Of a stretch of DNA of 64,000 bases, positions 42,319 through 53,171 are shown piece by piece; the stretch's first letter is position 1, and the number at the start of each line of letters is the position of its first letter. This stretch comes from Thiosocius sp963753845. GTDB lineage: Bacteria > Pseudomonadota > Gammaproteobacteria > Chromatiales > Chromatiaceae. The position numbers and the translations under genes were made by a program. The notes beneath the pieces were generated by a model. The model saw only the letters and a list, made by a program, of their open reading frames with translations, searched no databases and was not told the origin of the DNA. Location of the stretch: positions 248,001 through 312,000 of the forward strand of contig CAVWEI010000004.1 in assembly GCA_963753845.1 (NCBI GenBank). Direction: 5' to 3'.

Positions 42319-42890
42319 ATGCGGCCACTTGCTCGCCTGCACCTCGATCTCTATCTTTCCCTCTCGCGGGGTATCATCCGGCGCTACTTCGTCGTCAACG
42401 GCTTCGACGGGGCGCTGACTATGCTTGGCCTGCTGACCGGCTTCCATATGGGCGGCAAGGTTGGGCTGGATGTCGTCATCGGCGCCTGCCTCGGGGCCGC
42501 TGTCGCCCTAGCCATCAGTGGGCTGACCAGTGCCTACCTGAGTGAATCGGCCGAACGGCGCCGCTCTCTGTCCGAGCTGGAGGCGGCAATGGTTACCGAT
42601 CTGTCGGGCACTGCCCACAGCAATGCGGTCTGGGTCCTGCCGCCGCTCATCGCATTGGTCAATGGCATCGCGCCGTTGCTCATGTCGCTGATCATCATCA
42701 CCCCCCTGTGGCTGGCCCATGCCGGGATGGCCCTGCCACTGGCACCATTGCCGACCTCCATCGCTACAGCGCTCTTGTGCATCTTCGGCCTCGGTGTATT
42801 CCTGGGACGGGTGGGAGGCACCTCGTGGCTATGGAGCGGGATCAAGACGCTGCTGGTCGCATTGGCGACCATACTGATCATTCTGCTGTT

Positions 42891-42894
<4 letters not shown>
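42319..42894 (+). CDS. VIT1/CCC1-like membrane protein
   Basis: 191 residues with five predicted helices. The start of the VIT family is recognised in YFVVNGFDGALTMLGLLTGF with its acidic residue. A cytoplasmic stretch (SESAERRRSLSELEAAM) lies between helices 2 and 3. Relatives move Fe2+ or Mn2+. It follows DUF211 by 20 bases, and its stop overlaps the P-type ATPase ATG as ATGA. I infer one metal or cation homeostasis operon. Confidence 0.78.
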
Positions 42895-45539
<2,645 letters not shown>

Positions 45540-45647
45540 AAAGCCATCTCGTCCGTCAAAAGCCGATTTGTTGTCGAATTTCCATTGAACGGAGGCGCGC
45601 CGCCTGATGCCTTCAGGCTGCTGGCGGCGCTGTTGCCGGTGGGTCAG

Positions 45648-45821
45648 TTACTCCCGTTTCTCGGATTTCGTAAACAATCCAAGCTCATATTCCAGATTGT
45701 AGTGACCGAAAACGATATTGGCTTCGCGCTTGAGCTCCTCGAACAGTTCCTGTGGGTCCGCTCCCTCTGCAATCCGCTCGTTCACCAATGCTTCAATCGC
45801 ATCTCTAAAGCTGGTTTTCAT
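45648..45821 (-). CDS. Small hypothetical protein
   Basis: 57 residues (start ATG 45821 after GGAG with a six-base gap). It is charged and helical (DAIEALVNERIAEGADPQEL, LFEELKREANIVF) with a C-terminal YNLEYELGLFTKSEK. No family recognised; possibly a small regulatory or ribosome-associated protein. Upstream in-frame ATGs at 45827, 45833 and 45932 are less well placed. Confidence 0.55.
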   Translation of the reverse strand: MKTSFRDAIEALVNERIAEGADPQELFEELKREANIVFGHYNLEYELGLFTKSEKRE

Positions 45822-46120
45822 GTGCATCTCCATAGTTACCGTTCCAATTGCAAGTATAAGGCACAATGTCCATCGACGGGTGCTTGTCCAATGGACCGCA
45901 ATACAGGCAAACGAATTCGCCGGCGCCGACATTCATCAGGTCGATTGTGCTCGTAGGCGGTGGGTTGGCCGCGCGGTCAAGGTGTCTGCGGCAGCCCTGG
46001 TATGACCCAGATTGCATATGCAAATCGACGGGCGTAGCCTGTTATATGAAGTCCTGACCTGTGCCACGAACTCAGATATGCGCTGGCGGACCCTTAAATC
46101 CGTCGGCTGGAGGAGAGACC

Positions 46121-47524
46121 ATGCGTCTCCGCTCTCTTTGTGCCGCTGTTTTCTCCGTGTTCCTATGTCTGGGGATGGCCGCTGCCACGGCCGGAAACCG
46201 GGCGCTGGTGTTGGACATAAACGGGGCCATCGGTCCCGCCACTTCAGATTACGTACAAACCGGTTTCGCCCATGCCCGGGAGCAGGGCTCACCCATGGTT
46301 GTATTGCGCCTGGATACGCCGGGGGGGCTGGATGCGGCCATGCGCGATATCGTCAAGGAGATTCTGGCTTCACCAATTCCTGTCGTCGGTTATGTAGCAC
46401 CGAGCGGGGCCCGTGCCGCCAGCGCCGGTACCTATATCCTGCAGGCCTGTCACATTGCTGCCATGGCGCCAGCGACCACGCTTGGTTCCGCCACGCCAGT
46501 GCGACTTGGTGGACTGCCGCAGATCCCGGATGACAAAGGCGACCCCGAGCCGACGGATGCAGAGGACACGCCTCCAAAAGATGAAGCCACGGGAGATCAG
46601 ACGGGTGGGCAACGCGAAACTGCTGCGCTGCCTGCGGACGCGATGGAGCGCAAACTGATCAACGATGCAGCCGCCTATCTGCGCGGATTGGCGAAGTTGC
46701 GTGGCCGGAACGCTGAATGGGCCGAGCGGGCAGTGCGGTCCGCCGACAACCTGGTGGCGGTCGAGGCGGTTGAGCAGGGCGTCATTGATCTGATTGCGAC
46801 CGATGTGCCGGATCTGCTCAAACAACTGCATGGCCGATCCGTGCCGGTGCTGGGCACAGAAGTGATTTTGGACACAACGGGTTTGACCGCTGAAGCACTC
46901 GGACCAAGCTGGCGCACCCGGCTTTTGCAGGTCGTGACCGACCCGAACGTGGCCTATGTGTTTCTGCTGATCGGTATCTATGGGCTCATCTATGAGCTGG
47001 CGAATCCCGGCGCCATGATACCCGGGGTTACCGGCGCTATTGCACTGGTCCTGGCGCTGTATGCCTTTCAGGCTTTGCCCGTTAACTTCGCCGGTCTGGC
47101 CTTGTTGATGCTCGGCATTGCCTTCATGACGCTGGAGGCCTTCGTGCCGAGTTTTGGGGTACTGGGTATCGGCGGGGCAATCGCTTTCGCCGCTGGTTCC
47201 GTCATGCTGTTTCGTGAGGATGCGGGACAGATTGGTGTGGCGCTGCCTGTCATCATCACTTTCGTCGTTCTGAGCTTCATATTATTCGTGGGGGTAATTG
47301 GATATGCGGTCAAATCCAGACATCGACCCGTGGTGACTGGCGCGGAGGAGATGGTCGGGGCGATTGGCGAGGCGCTTGAAGATTTCCACGCTAGCGGTCG
47401 GATTCGTGTTCACAGTGAAAGCTGGATCGCACAGAGTGACCGCCCGGTGCGAAGAGGACAGCGCATGCGCGTGGTCGCTATCGATGGGTTGAAACTCAAA
47501 GTCGAGGAGTTAGACGATGGTTAG
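46121..47524 (+). CDS. nfeD: NfeD-family membrane serine protease
   Basis: 467 residues with a signal peptide (LCAAVFSVFLCLGMAAATAG), a ClpP-like protease domain (RLDTPGGLDAAMRDIVKEIL, then PSGARAASAGTYI with the nucleophilic serine), four to five transmembrane helices from about residue 270 and a C-terminal OB-fold NfeD domain (GRIRVHSESWIAQSDRPVR). AGGAGAGACC precedes the ATG. An extra Asp/Glu/Pro-rich insert (about 130-170) splits the protease domain. It overlaps the slipin gene by eight bases; the two act together in membrane quality control. Confidence 0.92.
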   Translation: MRLRSLCAAVFSVFLCLGMAAATAGNRALVLDINGAIGPATSDYVQTGFAHAREQGSPMVVLRLDTPGGLDAAMRDIVKEILASPIPVVGYVAPSGARAASAGTYILQACHIAAMAPATTLGSATPVRLGGLPQIPDDKGDPEPTDAEDTPPKDEATGDQTGGQRETAALPADAMERKLINDAAAYLRGLAKLRGRNAEWAERAVRSADNLVAVEAVEQGVIDLIATDVPDLLKQLHGRSVPVLGTEVILDTTGLTAEALGPSWRTRLLQVVTDPNVAYVFLLIGIYGLIYELANPGAMIPGVTGAIALVLALYAFQALPVNFAGLALLMLGIAFMTLEAFVPSFGVLGIGGAIAFAAGSVMLFREDAGQIGVALPVIITFVVLSFILFVGVIGYAVKSRHRPVVTGAEEMVGAIGEALEDFHASGRIRVHSESWIAQSDRPVRRGQRMRVVAIDGLKLKVEELDDG

Positions 47525-48287
47525 TTCAGCAATAATGGTTCCCTTTGTAGTCTTCCTGTTCATTTTCGGGCTGCTGATTTCGGCCCTGAAGATCCTGCGC
47601 GAATATGAACGAGGCGTCGTCTTTTTTCTTGGCCGTTTCCAACGCGTAAAGGGTCCTGGTCTGATCATCATCATCCCAATCATTCAGCAAATGGTGAGGG
47701 TGGACCTGCGTACCATCGTGATGGACGTGCCTACGCAAGACGTGATCTCGCGGGACAACGTGTCCGTCAAGGTCAACGCGGTAGTGTACTTCCGGGTGGT
47801 AGAGCCGGAGCGTGCGATCATTCAGGTTGAAAATTTCAATGTCGCAACCAGTCAGCTTGCGCAGACGACATTACGTTCGGTGCTGGGCGCGCACGAGCTG
47901 GATGAGATGCTCACGGGTCGGGAACAACTCAACAAAGATATACAAGAGATCCTCGACAAGCAGACCGATGCATGGGGGATCAAGGTATCCAACGTGGAAA
48001 TCAAGCACGTCGATCTCGATGAATCGATGATACGCGCTATCGCAAAGCAGGCTGAAGCAGAGCGTACGCGACGTGCCAAGATCATTCATGCCGAGGGCGA
48101 GTTGCAGGCATCCGAGCAATTGCGCGCCGCTGCCGATGTGTTGATGAAGAGTCCCGCCAGCATGCAGTTACGTTACCTGCAAACGCTGACCGAGGTAGGT
48201 GCTGCGCCCAGTTCTACGGTTGTCTTCCCCTTTCCGCTGGAATTGGCCCACCTGCTGGGTGAACATGTCAGAAAAGATGCGGATTGA
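47517..48287 (+). CDS. Slipin (SPFH/stomatin-like protein)
   Basis: 256 residues. An N-terminal membrane segment (VPFVVFLFIFGLLISALKIL) is followed by the SPFH domain: REYERGVVFFLGRFQRVKGP, DVPTQDVISRDNVSVKVNAV, TLRSVLGAHELDEMLTGRE and a coiled-coil oligomerisation region (AEAERTRRAKIIHAEGELQA). The prokaryotic stomatin partner of NfeD; the pair is encoded with overlapping frames. Confidence 0.93.
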   Translation: MVSSAIMVPFVVFLFIFGLLISALKILREYERGVVFFLGRFQRVKGPGLIIIIPIIQQMVRVDLRTIVMDVPTQDVISRDNVSVKVNAVVYFRVVEPERAIIQVENFNVATSQLAQTTLRSVLGAHELDEMLTGREQLNKDIQEILDKQTDAWGIKVSNVEIKHVDLDESMIRAIAKQAEAERTRRAKIIHAEGELQASEQLRAAADVLMKSPASMQLRYLQTLTEVGAAPSSTVVFPFPLELAHLLGEHVRKDAD

Positions 48288-48419
48288 CCTGCTAATCAAT
48301 TGCTTGTGGCGCCAGTTTGACTGCGCATTCAGCTGATTGAATGGTGCGCGCGCCCCTTATCGGCCGGGCCGTCGATAGCCGCCCGGTGCAAGGTCCGACT
48401 TGCTCGCGCAGGAGCGCGT

Positions 48420-49274
48420 TTATTTGCGGGCGCCGGGTCCGTCATCGAGGTCGACAGAGCTGAGCAGGATGACCTCGATTTCCTCGATGATCTCTTCCTG
48501 ATGCAGTGTGTTGCACTGTCGTGTCAGTTCGATTGATTCCTCATCCATGTGTTTTACGGCCCCTTCCAGGTGCGTTACGCGACGACGGTTTTCCACCATC
48601 AGCGATGTGTAAAGCATCTGGTGCAGGGCCGCAAACAGGTAGTGATCGGTGAGATCGAGCAGAAATTCCTCGGCGGGCAGGTTCGTCAGCGGGGGATGCG
48701 GATGTGACGGCGGGGCATTTAGCTGCTGCTGGAAGGGCGGCAGCAATCGGTTCACTGCGATGCCGTCGTCATCGTGATAGATGCCGTAGAGGCTCAGGCT
48801 GAAATGGCCACCCTGCAGTGAAGCCAGCTCGTTTACCAGCCGTTGCAGGACTGCCGGGACCTCTTCCGCAATGCTGGCCCCATCGACGAATGCGGCCACA
48901 CGTTCGTCATCTTCGAGCAGCAGGTGCAGTTTGTGCCCGACCGCCAGCAATCGTGGCTGGGCAGAGGTTTCCGCCTGCGTTACTGTCGCGAGATGGTCTG
49001 TCAGGGCGTGGTTGAAGTCGCCGCAGAACCCGCGTTCGGTGCCAATAAGCAGGAATACGGGCGCGGTGTCTGCCGCTTCGGCCAGGATGCCTGGATGGAA
49101 ACTGAGAAAATCCTCCGCCACCGTTTCGATCGATTTGACAACGGCTTGCTGGGCGGGCAGGAAGCGCGCCAGTTTGCGCGTTTCCATGTAGGCCAGGGTC
49201 TTCATCGAGTTCATGATCTCCCGGATCTCGCCCAGGCTGTGGCGGTGATGCTCCAGGTCCCGCCGACGGCTCAT
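48420..49274 (-). CDS. atpG: N-ATPase gamma subunit
   Basis: 284 residues. The N-terminal helix (SLGEIREIMNSMKTLAYMET) and C-terminal helix (CNTLHQEEIIEEIEVILLSS) form the rotor shaft, and IGTERGFCGDFNHAL is the conserved Rossmann-like part. ATG 49274 overlaps the alpha stop as ATGA. It is the final gene of the nine-type N-ATPase order (beta, epsilon, Q, a, c, b, alpha, gamma), typical of the laterally transferred alternative F-type ATPases. Confidence 0.88.
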   Translation of the reverse strand: MSRRRDLEHHRHSLGEIREIMNSMKTLAYMETRKLARFLPAQQAVVKSIETVAEDFLSFHPGILAEAADTAPVFLLIGTERGFCGDFNHALTDHLATVTQAETSAQPRLLAVGHKLHLLLEDDERVAAFVDGASIAEEVPAVLQRLVNELASLQGGHFSLSLYGIYHDDDGIAVNRLLPPFQQQLNAPPSHPHPPLTNLPAEEFLLDLTDHYLFAALHQMLYTSLMVENRRRVTHLEGAVKHMDEESIELTRQCNTLHQEEIIEEIEVILLSSVDLDDGPGARK

Positions 49275-50767
49275 GGCTGCGCGGCGGGGGTAACCCGGTG
49301 CAGCCAGTCGGCCAAGGCAAGGCCCCATTGCTCCCTCGGGCTGTCCAGGTTGAGCGTGCTTTGTTCAGCCTGTTGTTGCAATGTCGTCAGCAGTACGGGC
49401 AGTTGCTCGGGAGAAATATCCGTAAACAGACCATCATTGAAGGCTACCAGCCAGGCCATCTGAAACGTTTCTGAATGCGGTGCCAGACGGTCCTGTTTGA
49501 GGATCTCGCGCAACACCCGGCCCCGCGCAATGGTTGCGACCATCGATGATTCCAGTCGGGCGCCGAAGCGGGTGAAAACCTCCAGTTCGAGAAACTGCAG
49601 GTAGTCGAGTTTCATCCGTCCGGCCTCTTCCTTGATCCGCGGGTGTTGGGCCGCACCGCCGATACGTGACACGGACCTGGCGATGTCAATGGCGGGTCGG
49701 AAGCCCGCGGCAAACAGTTCGCGATCCAGGTAGATCTGGCCATCGGTGATAGAGATCAGGTTGGTGGGGATGTAGGAGGCGATCTCGCCCTGTGTGGTCT
49801 CCACGATAGGCAGGGCGGTCATGCTGCCGCCGCCATGGGCCGGGTTGAGGCAGGTGGCCCGCTCGAGCAATCGTGCATGGACCGAGAAGATGTCACCGGG
49901 ATAGGCCTCACGCCCCGGCGGGCGGCGCAACAGCAGCGAAAGCTCGCGGTATGTCCGTGCGTGGCTGACCAGGTCATCGTAAACGATCAAGGTATCGCGG
50001 CCCTGCCGCATCCAGAACTCCGCGACCGCGCACCCGGCAAAGGGTGCAAGATGCTGCAGCCCGGCCAGGCTGCTGGCCTCGGCCACGATCACGGTGGTGT
50101 ATTCCAGGGCGCCGTATTCACGCAGGGTTTCGATGGTGCTGACAACCGTCGAGCGTTTCTGGCCGATCAGCACATAGATGCAGTTCACGCCCCTGCCGCG
50201 CTGATTGATGACGGTATCCAGTGCCAGTGAACTGCGGCCGAGCCCATCATCGCCCAGCAACAACTGACGCTGGCCCTTGCCGATCGGGATCAGTGTGTCG
50301 ATGATCTTGATGCCGGTGTAGAGAGGTGAATGCACGAAATCGCGCGCCACGATGGGTGGCGAGGGCGCCTCGAGATATTGCCATCCGGTCGGACGAGGTG
50401 CCGGCCGGTCGTCGAGTGGCGTGCCCAGGGGGTCGATCACACGTCCCAGCAAAGCATCGCCAACCGGCAGGCTCAGTCGGTGCCCGGTAAGGTGGACCGG
50501 GGTGCCGGATCTGAGGGCATCGGTCTCGTGCAGCAGTACGGCACCCACCCGCTCCCCGGTGAGATCGAACACCATGCCACGGCTGCCATCCTCAAACTCC
50601 AGGATGTCGTCCATGGCGGCAGAGGGCAGGCCGGCGATCCAGGTGATGCCGTCGCCCACGGAGACCACGCTGCCACGCTCGCTGATGCGCAGGCGGGGGC
50701 GGTAGTCGATTAGCCAGGCGGCCTGCTGTGCCAGGGGGCCCGTAGCCGCAAACTCATCGGGGGGCAC
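49271..50767 (-). CDS. atpA: N-ATPase alpha subunit
   Basis: 498 residues from GTG 50767, preceded by GGAG; a TTG at 50782 in the same frame is another possible start. The alpha-type non-catalytic nucleotide site reads LLLGDDGLGRSSLALDTVIN, so the usual P-loop lysine is an arginine (GxxxxGRS). EYTTVIVAEASSLAGLQHLA and SRIGGAAQHPRIKEEAGRMK are family landmarks. It overlaps the b-subunit gene by a few bases. Confidence 0.9.
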   Translation of the reverse strand: MPPDEFAATGPLAQQAAWLIDYRPRLRISERGSVVSVGDGITWIAGLPSAAMDDILEFEDGSRGMVFDLTGERVGAVLLHETDALRSGTPVHLTGHRLSLPVGDALLGRVIDPLGTPLDDRPAPRPTGWQYLEAPSPPIVARDFVHSPLYTGIKIIDTLIPIGKGQRQLLLGDDGLGRSSLALDTVINQRGRGVNCIYVLIGQKRSTVVSTIETLREYGALEYTTVIVAEASSLAGLQHLAPFAGCAVAEFWMRQGRDTLIVYDDLVSHARTYRELSLLLRRPPGREAYPGDIFSVHARLLERATCLNPAHGGGSMTALPIVETTQGEIASYIPTNLISITDGQIYLDRELFAAGFRPAIDIARSVSRIGGAAQHPRIKEEAGRMKLDYLQFLELEVFTRFGARLESSMVATIARGRVLREILKQDRLAPHSETFQMAWLVAFNDGLFTDISPEQLPVLLTTLQQQAEQSTLNLDSPREQWGLALADWLHRVTPAAQP

Positions 50768-51503
50768 GGGCGAACTCCGCAAAGCCTTTCAGTTCATCGC
50801 GCACATTGGCCGCCAGCACCCAGGCGCCGATAACGATATGCAGGCCGGCGAGAAGCGTTTCGTCCTGAATGAATCGAACCGGGACCGAGAGACCACTGAC
50901 CTGGTGCAGGGCCACCTCGAGTTGCTGGCGCTGCTCGGCGGCCAGCTCAAAGGCACTGCTGACCTCAATCGTCTGCGGCGGCTCACCCCATTGTTGTCTC
51001 AGGCCGGTAGTCTGTTGCTCGGACAAGCCGTGCAATTCTTCGAGCAGCAGGTTCAGCAGACGCGCCTCCAGCTCCGGCCCGCAGGTCTGTCCCAGTAAGC
51101 GGCTGGAGAAGGCGGCACCCAGTTGCAGGGCCTGATGTTCGATCGCCCGCTGCTGCTCGGCGTGCTGGCGTTCTTCGGCAACCCGGCTTTTTTCCCGCTC
51201 CTGATCGAGCGTGCCCTGCAGCGCCGACAATTGGCGGGCACTTTCCTCGTCCAGTTGCCGGGCGAGGGTCTCTTTGGCCTGGTGGCGTTCCCGCTCCCAG
51301 TCGGCCAACCGGTCTTCGTATTGTGCCTTCAGCGAATCCGCCTCGTCCTGCAGCCGATGGGCCTCAGCGAGCTGTCCTTCGATGGCGTTGCGGCGCCTGG
51401 CGATCACGTCGAGCACCGGCTGGTACAGGAAGCGTTTCAGGATCCATACCAGGACCAGGAAGTTGATGATCTCCAGCAGGAAGGTGGACCAGTTCAGTTC
51501 CAA
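50754..51503 (-). CDS. atpF: N-ATPase b subunit with delta-like C-terminal extension
   Basis: 249 residues, longer than a standard b subunit. One N-terminal transmembrane helix (FLLEIINFLVLVWILKRFLY), a long coiled coil (about 30-140), then a C-terminal region (ALHQVSGLSVPVRFIQDETL, LLAGLHIVIGAWVLAANVRD) that resembles the end of the delta subunit. N-ATPase operons lack a separate delta gene, and this extension likely replaces it as stator. Confidence 0.88.
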   Translation of the reverse strand: MELNWSTFLLEIINFLVLVWILKRFLYQPVLDVIARRRNAIEGQLAEAHRLQDEADSLKAQYEDRLADWERERHQAKETLARQLDEESARQLSALQGTLDQEREKSRVAEERQHAEQQRAIEHQALQLGAAFSSRLLGQTCGPELEARLLNLLLEELHGLSEQQTTGLRQQWGEPPQTIEVSSAFELAAEQRQQLEVALHQVSGLSVPVRFIQDETLLAGLHIVIGAWVLAANVRDELKGFAEFARAPR

Positions 51504-51537
51504 AACGGACGTCCTTCGGTAAACAGGGTCTGGGTGG

Positions 51538-51804
51538 CTACTTGATCAGATATTCCAGCAGCGGATTACGGAACAGTACGATCAGCACGATGACCAACAC
51601 GTAGATGGCGAGTGATTCGATCATGGCCAGACCGATGAACAGGGTGCGCATGATCGATTTTTCAGCCTCCGGCTGGCGCGCCAGGGCGTCCAGTGCCTTG
51701 CTGATCGCCCAACCCATCGCAATGGCGGGCAGCATGACACCCAGCGCGATACCGAGGACGGCGGCCACGGTCGAAACCAGGGCAAAATTGGACAGGTCAG
51801 GCAT
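51538..51804 (-). CDS. atpE: N-ATPase c subunit (rotor ring)
   Basis: 88-residue two-helix hairpin with the conserved loop ARQPEA. The ion carboxylate is Glu63 in AMIESLAIY. Ser64 and Tyr68 of the sodium site are present, but the glutamine expected in helix 1 is Met30 (AIAMGWA) and the threonine after ES is Leu65. The Na+ ligand set is therefore incomplete and the ring may carry protons. AAGGAGC precedes ATG 51804. Confidence 0.9.
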   Translation of the reverse strand: MPDLSNFALVSTVAAVLGIALGVMLPAIAMGWAISKALDALARQPEAEKSIMRTLFIGLAMIESLAIYVLVIVLIVLFRNPLLEYLIK

Positions 51805-52495
51805 GGGGAGCTCCTTGCACGTGTTGCCGTCGTTGTTGTGATTGTAGGCCGCCGGCGACATAGATGAGCGCCAGCATGCCGAAGATATAGGCCTGAACCA
51901 GGGCCTCTATGATGTGCAGCATCAGGATCGGCACCGGTGCCAGGAAACCGGCCACCAGCAGGATCAACAGGGCGGCCATCTCCAGGCTCATCATGTTGCC
52001 AAACAGGCGTACCGCCAGGGCCACGGTACGGGTCACCTCACTGATCAGGTGGAAGGGCAACAGGATGGGGCTCGGTGACATGTAGTGACGCAGGTAGTTT
52101 TTCAGACCGGCGATGCGGATGCCGTACCAGTGGGTGGACAGGAATACCAGGATCGCCAGCGCCGCGGTAGCAGACAGGTCGCGGGTGGGGGAGTGTGCGC
52201 CGGGGACAAGGCCGCTGAGATTGGCGATCACCAGAAAAATCCACAGGCTGCCGATGAACGGCAACAGACGGCGGGCGTATGCCGGTTCGACGGCGGCGAT
52301 GGCCTCTTCGATCGTGGACACGATGCCTTCCAGGGCGGTCTGCGCCGGCCCCGGGGAGATGCTGAGCCGTCGCGTGATGAGCCAGCAGCCAAGCCAGAGG
52401 ATGCCGATGATGACCCAGGTCGTGACTACCGTGCTGGTGATCACCACCGGTCCGAATTCGATCACCGGCTCTATCAGCATTTCCCCCTGGGCCAT
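51797..52495 (-). CDS. atpB: N-ATPase a subunit
   Basis: 232 residues, about five to six helices. The essential arginine lies in SEVTRTVALAVRLFGNMMS, and the last helices read LEMAALLILLVAGF and LHIIEALVQAYIFGMLALIY, as in all a subunits. It forms the ion half-channels against the c ring. The C-terminal tail overlaps the c-subunit start by eight bases. Confidence 0.92.
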   Translation of the reverse strand: MAQGEMLIEPVIEFGPVVITSTVVTTWVIIGILWLGCWLITRRLSISPGPAQTALEGIVSTIEEAIAAVEPAYARRLLPFIGSLWIFLVIANLSGLVPGAHSPTRDLSATAALAILVFLSTHWYGIRIAGLKNYLRHYMSPSPILLPFHLISEVTRTVALAVRLFGNMMSLEMAALLILLVAGFLAPVPILMLHIIEALVQAYIFGMLALIYVAGGLQSQQRRQHVQGAPHA

Positions 52496-52499
52496 GTCG

Positions 52500-52769
52500 T
52501 CACTCCCTGAGGAAAAGATACACGTTGAGCCCGCCGATAAACACGCCCAGCAGGATCAGGCTCATGGTCCAGCGGGTCGAATAGCCGCTGACCAGACTGT
52601 CCAGCCAGATCCCCAGATAGGCACCGCCCACGACCGGCAGCACGAACACCAGGCCCAGGGTGCCGAGATAGACTGTCTGGCCGATCAGGGTGGGGCGTTC
52701 ACGCTCGGCCTTTTGCATCCGTCTGGCCTGTCGCTCTACCGCTTTTCTCAGTTCCTCGCGGGATTCCAT
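52500..52769 (-). CDS. N-ATPase AtpQ/AtpI-like small membrane subunit
   Basis: 89 residues with a basic N-terminus (ELRKAVERQARRMQKAERER) and two helices (TVYLGTLGLVFVLPVVGGAY, TMSLILLGVFIGGLNVYLFL). It matches the AtpI-like AtpQ position between epsilon and a. The second small gene usually found here, atpR, is absent: only four bases separate this gene from atpB. Confidence 0.78.
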   Translation of the reverse strand: MESREELRKAVERQARRMQKAERERPTLIGQTVYLGTLGLVFVLPVVGGAYLGIWLDSLVSGYSTRWTMSLILLGVFIGGLNVYLFLRE

Positions 52770-53171
52770 CTATGCCTCCGCCCGGCCCAGCCGCCACATC
52801 CGCCGCAGCATCTCTTCCTCCATCCGGTGCAGACTGGCCTTGGTCGTGTGAAGTTCTTCCTCCTCGGCCAGCAATTGTTGCTGCATGGCAGCGCTGATGG
52901 CGGTGTAGTCATCACCCAGCAGGAAATGACGCGTGCTCAGGGTCAGCTGGTTGTCGTGGAAGTACAGCAGCGCGCCAGGCTGGGCGAGGTACTGCCATGA
53001 CCCGCCTGCATCTCGGAAACGAGCCAGGCCGACGCTCAGGCTGGTCATCAGGCGGGTATGACCGGCGAGTATGCCGAAGCTGCCCGAGGCGTCCTCGCCG
53101 ACAAAGGCAGCCACACCGGGTATGCGCTGCGCATGTGTGGCATCCTGGAGCAGCAGCTCGAAGGTCTTCAT
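52770..53171 (-). CDS. atpC: N-ATPase epsilon subunit
   Basis: 133 residues. Beta-sandwich start MKTFELLLQDATHA, the FGILAGHTRLMTSLSVGL loop and a C-terminal helical part with an extra acidic coiled coil (LLAEEEELHTTKASLHRMEE). ATG 53171 overlaps the beta stop as ATGA. In N-ATPase operons epsilon follows beta at the start, unlike the normal F-ATPase order. Confidence 0.88.
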   Translation of the reverse strand: MKTFELLLQDATHAQRIPGVAAFVGEDASGSFGILAGHTRLMTSLSVGLARFRDAGGSWQYLAQPGALLYFHDNQLTLSTRHFLLGDDYTAISAAMQQQLLAEEEELHTTKASLHRMEEEMLRRMWRLGRAEA

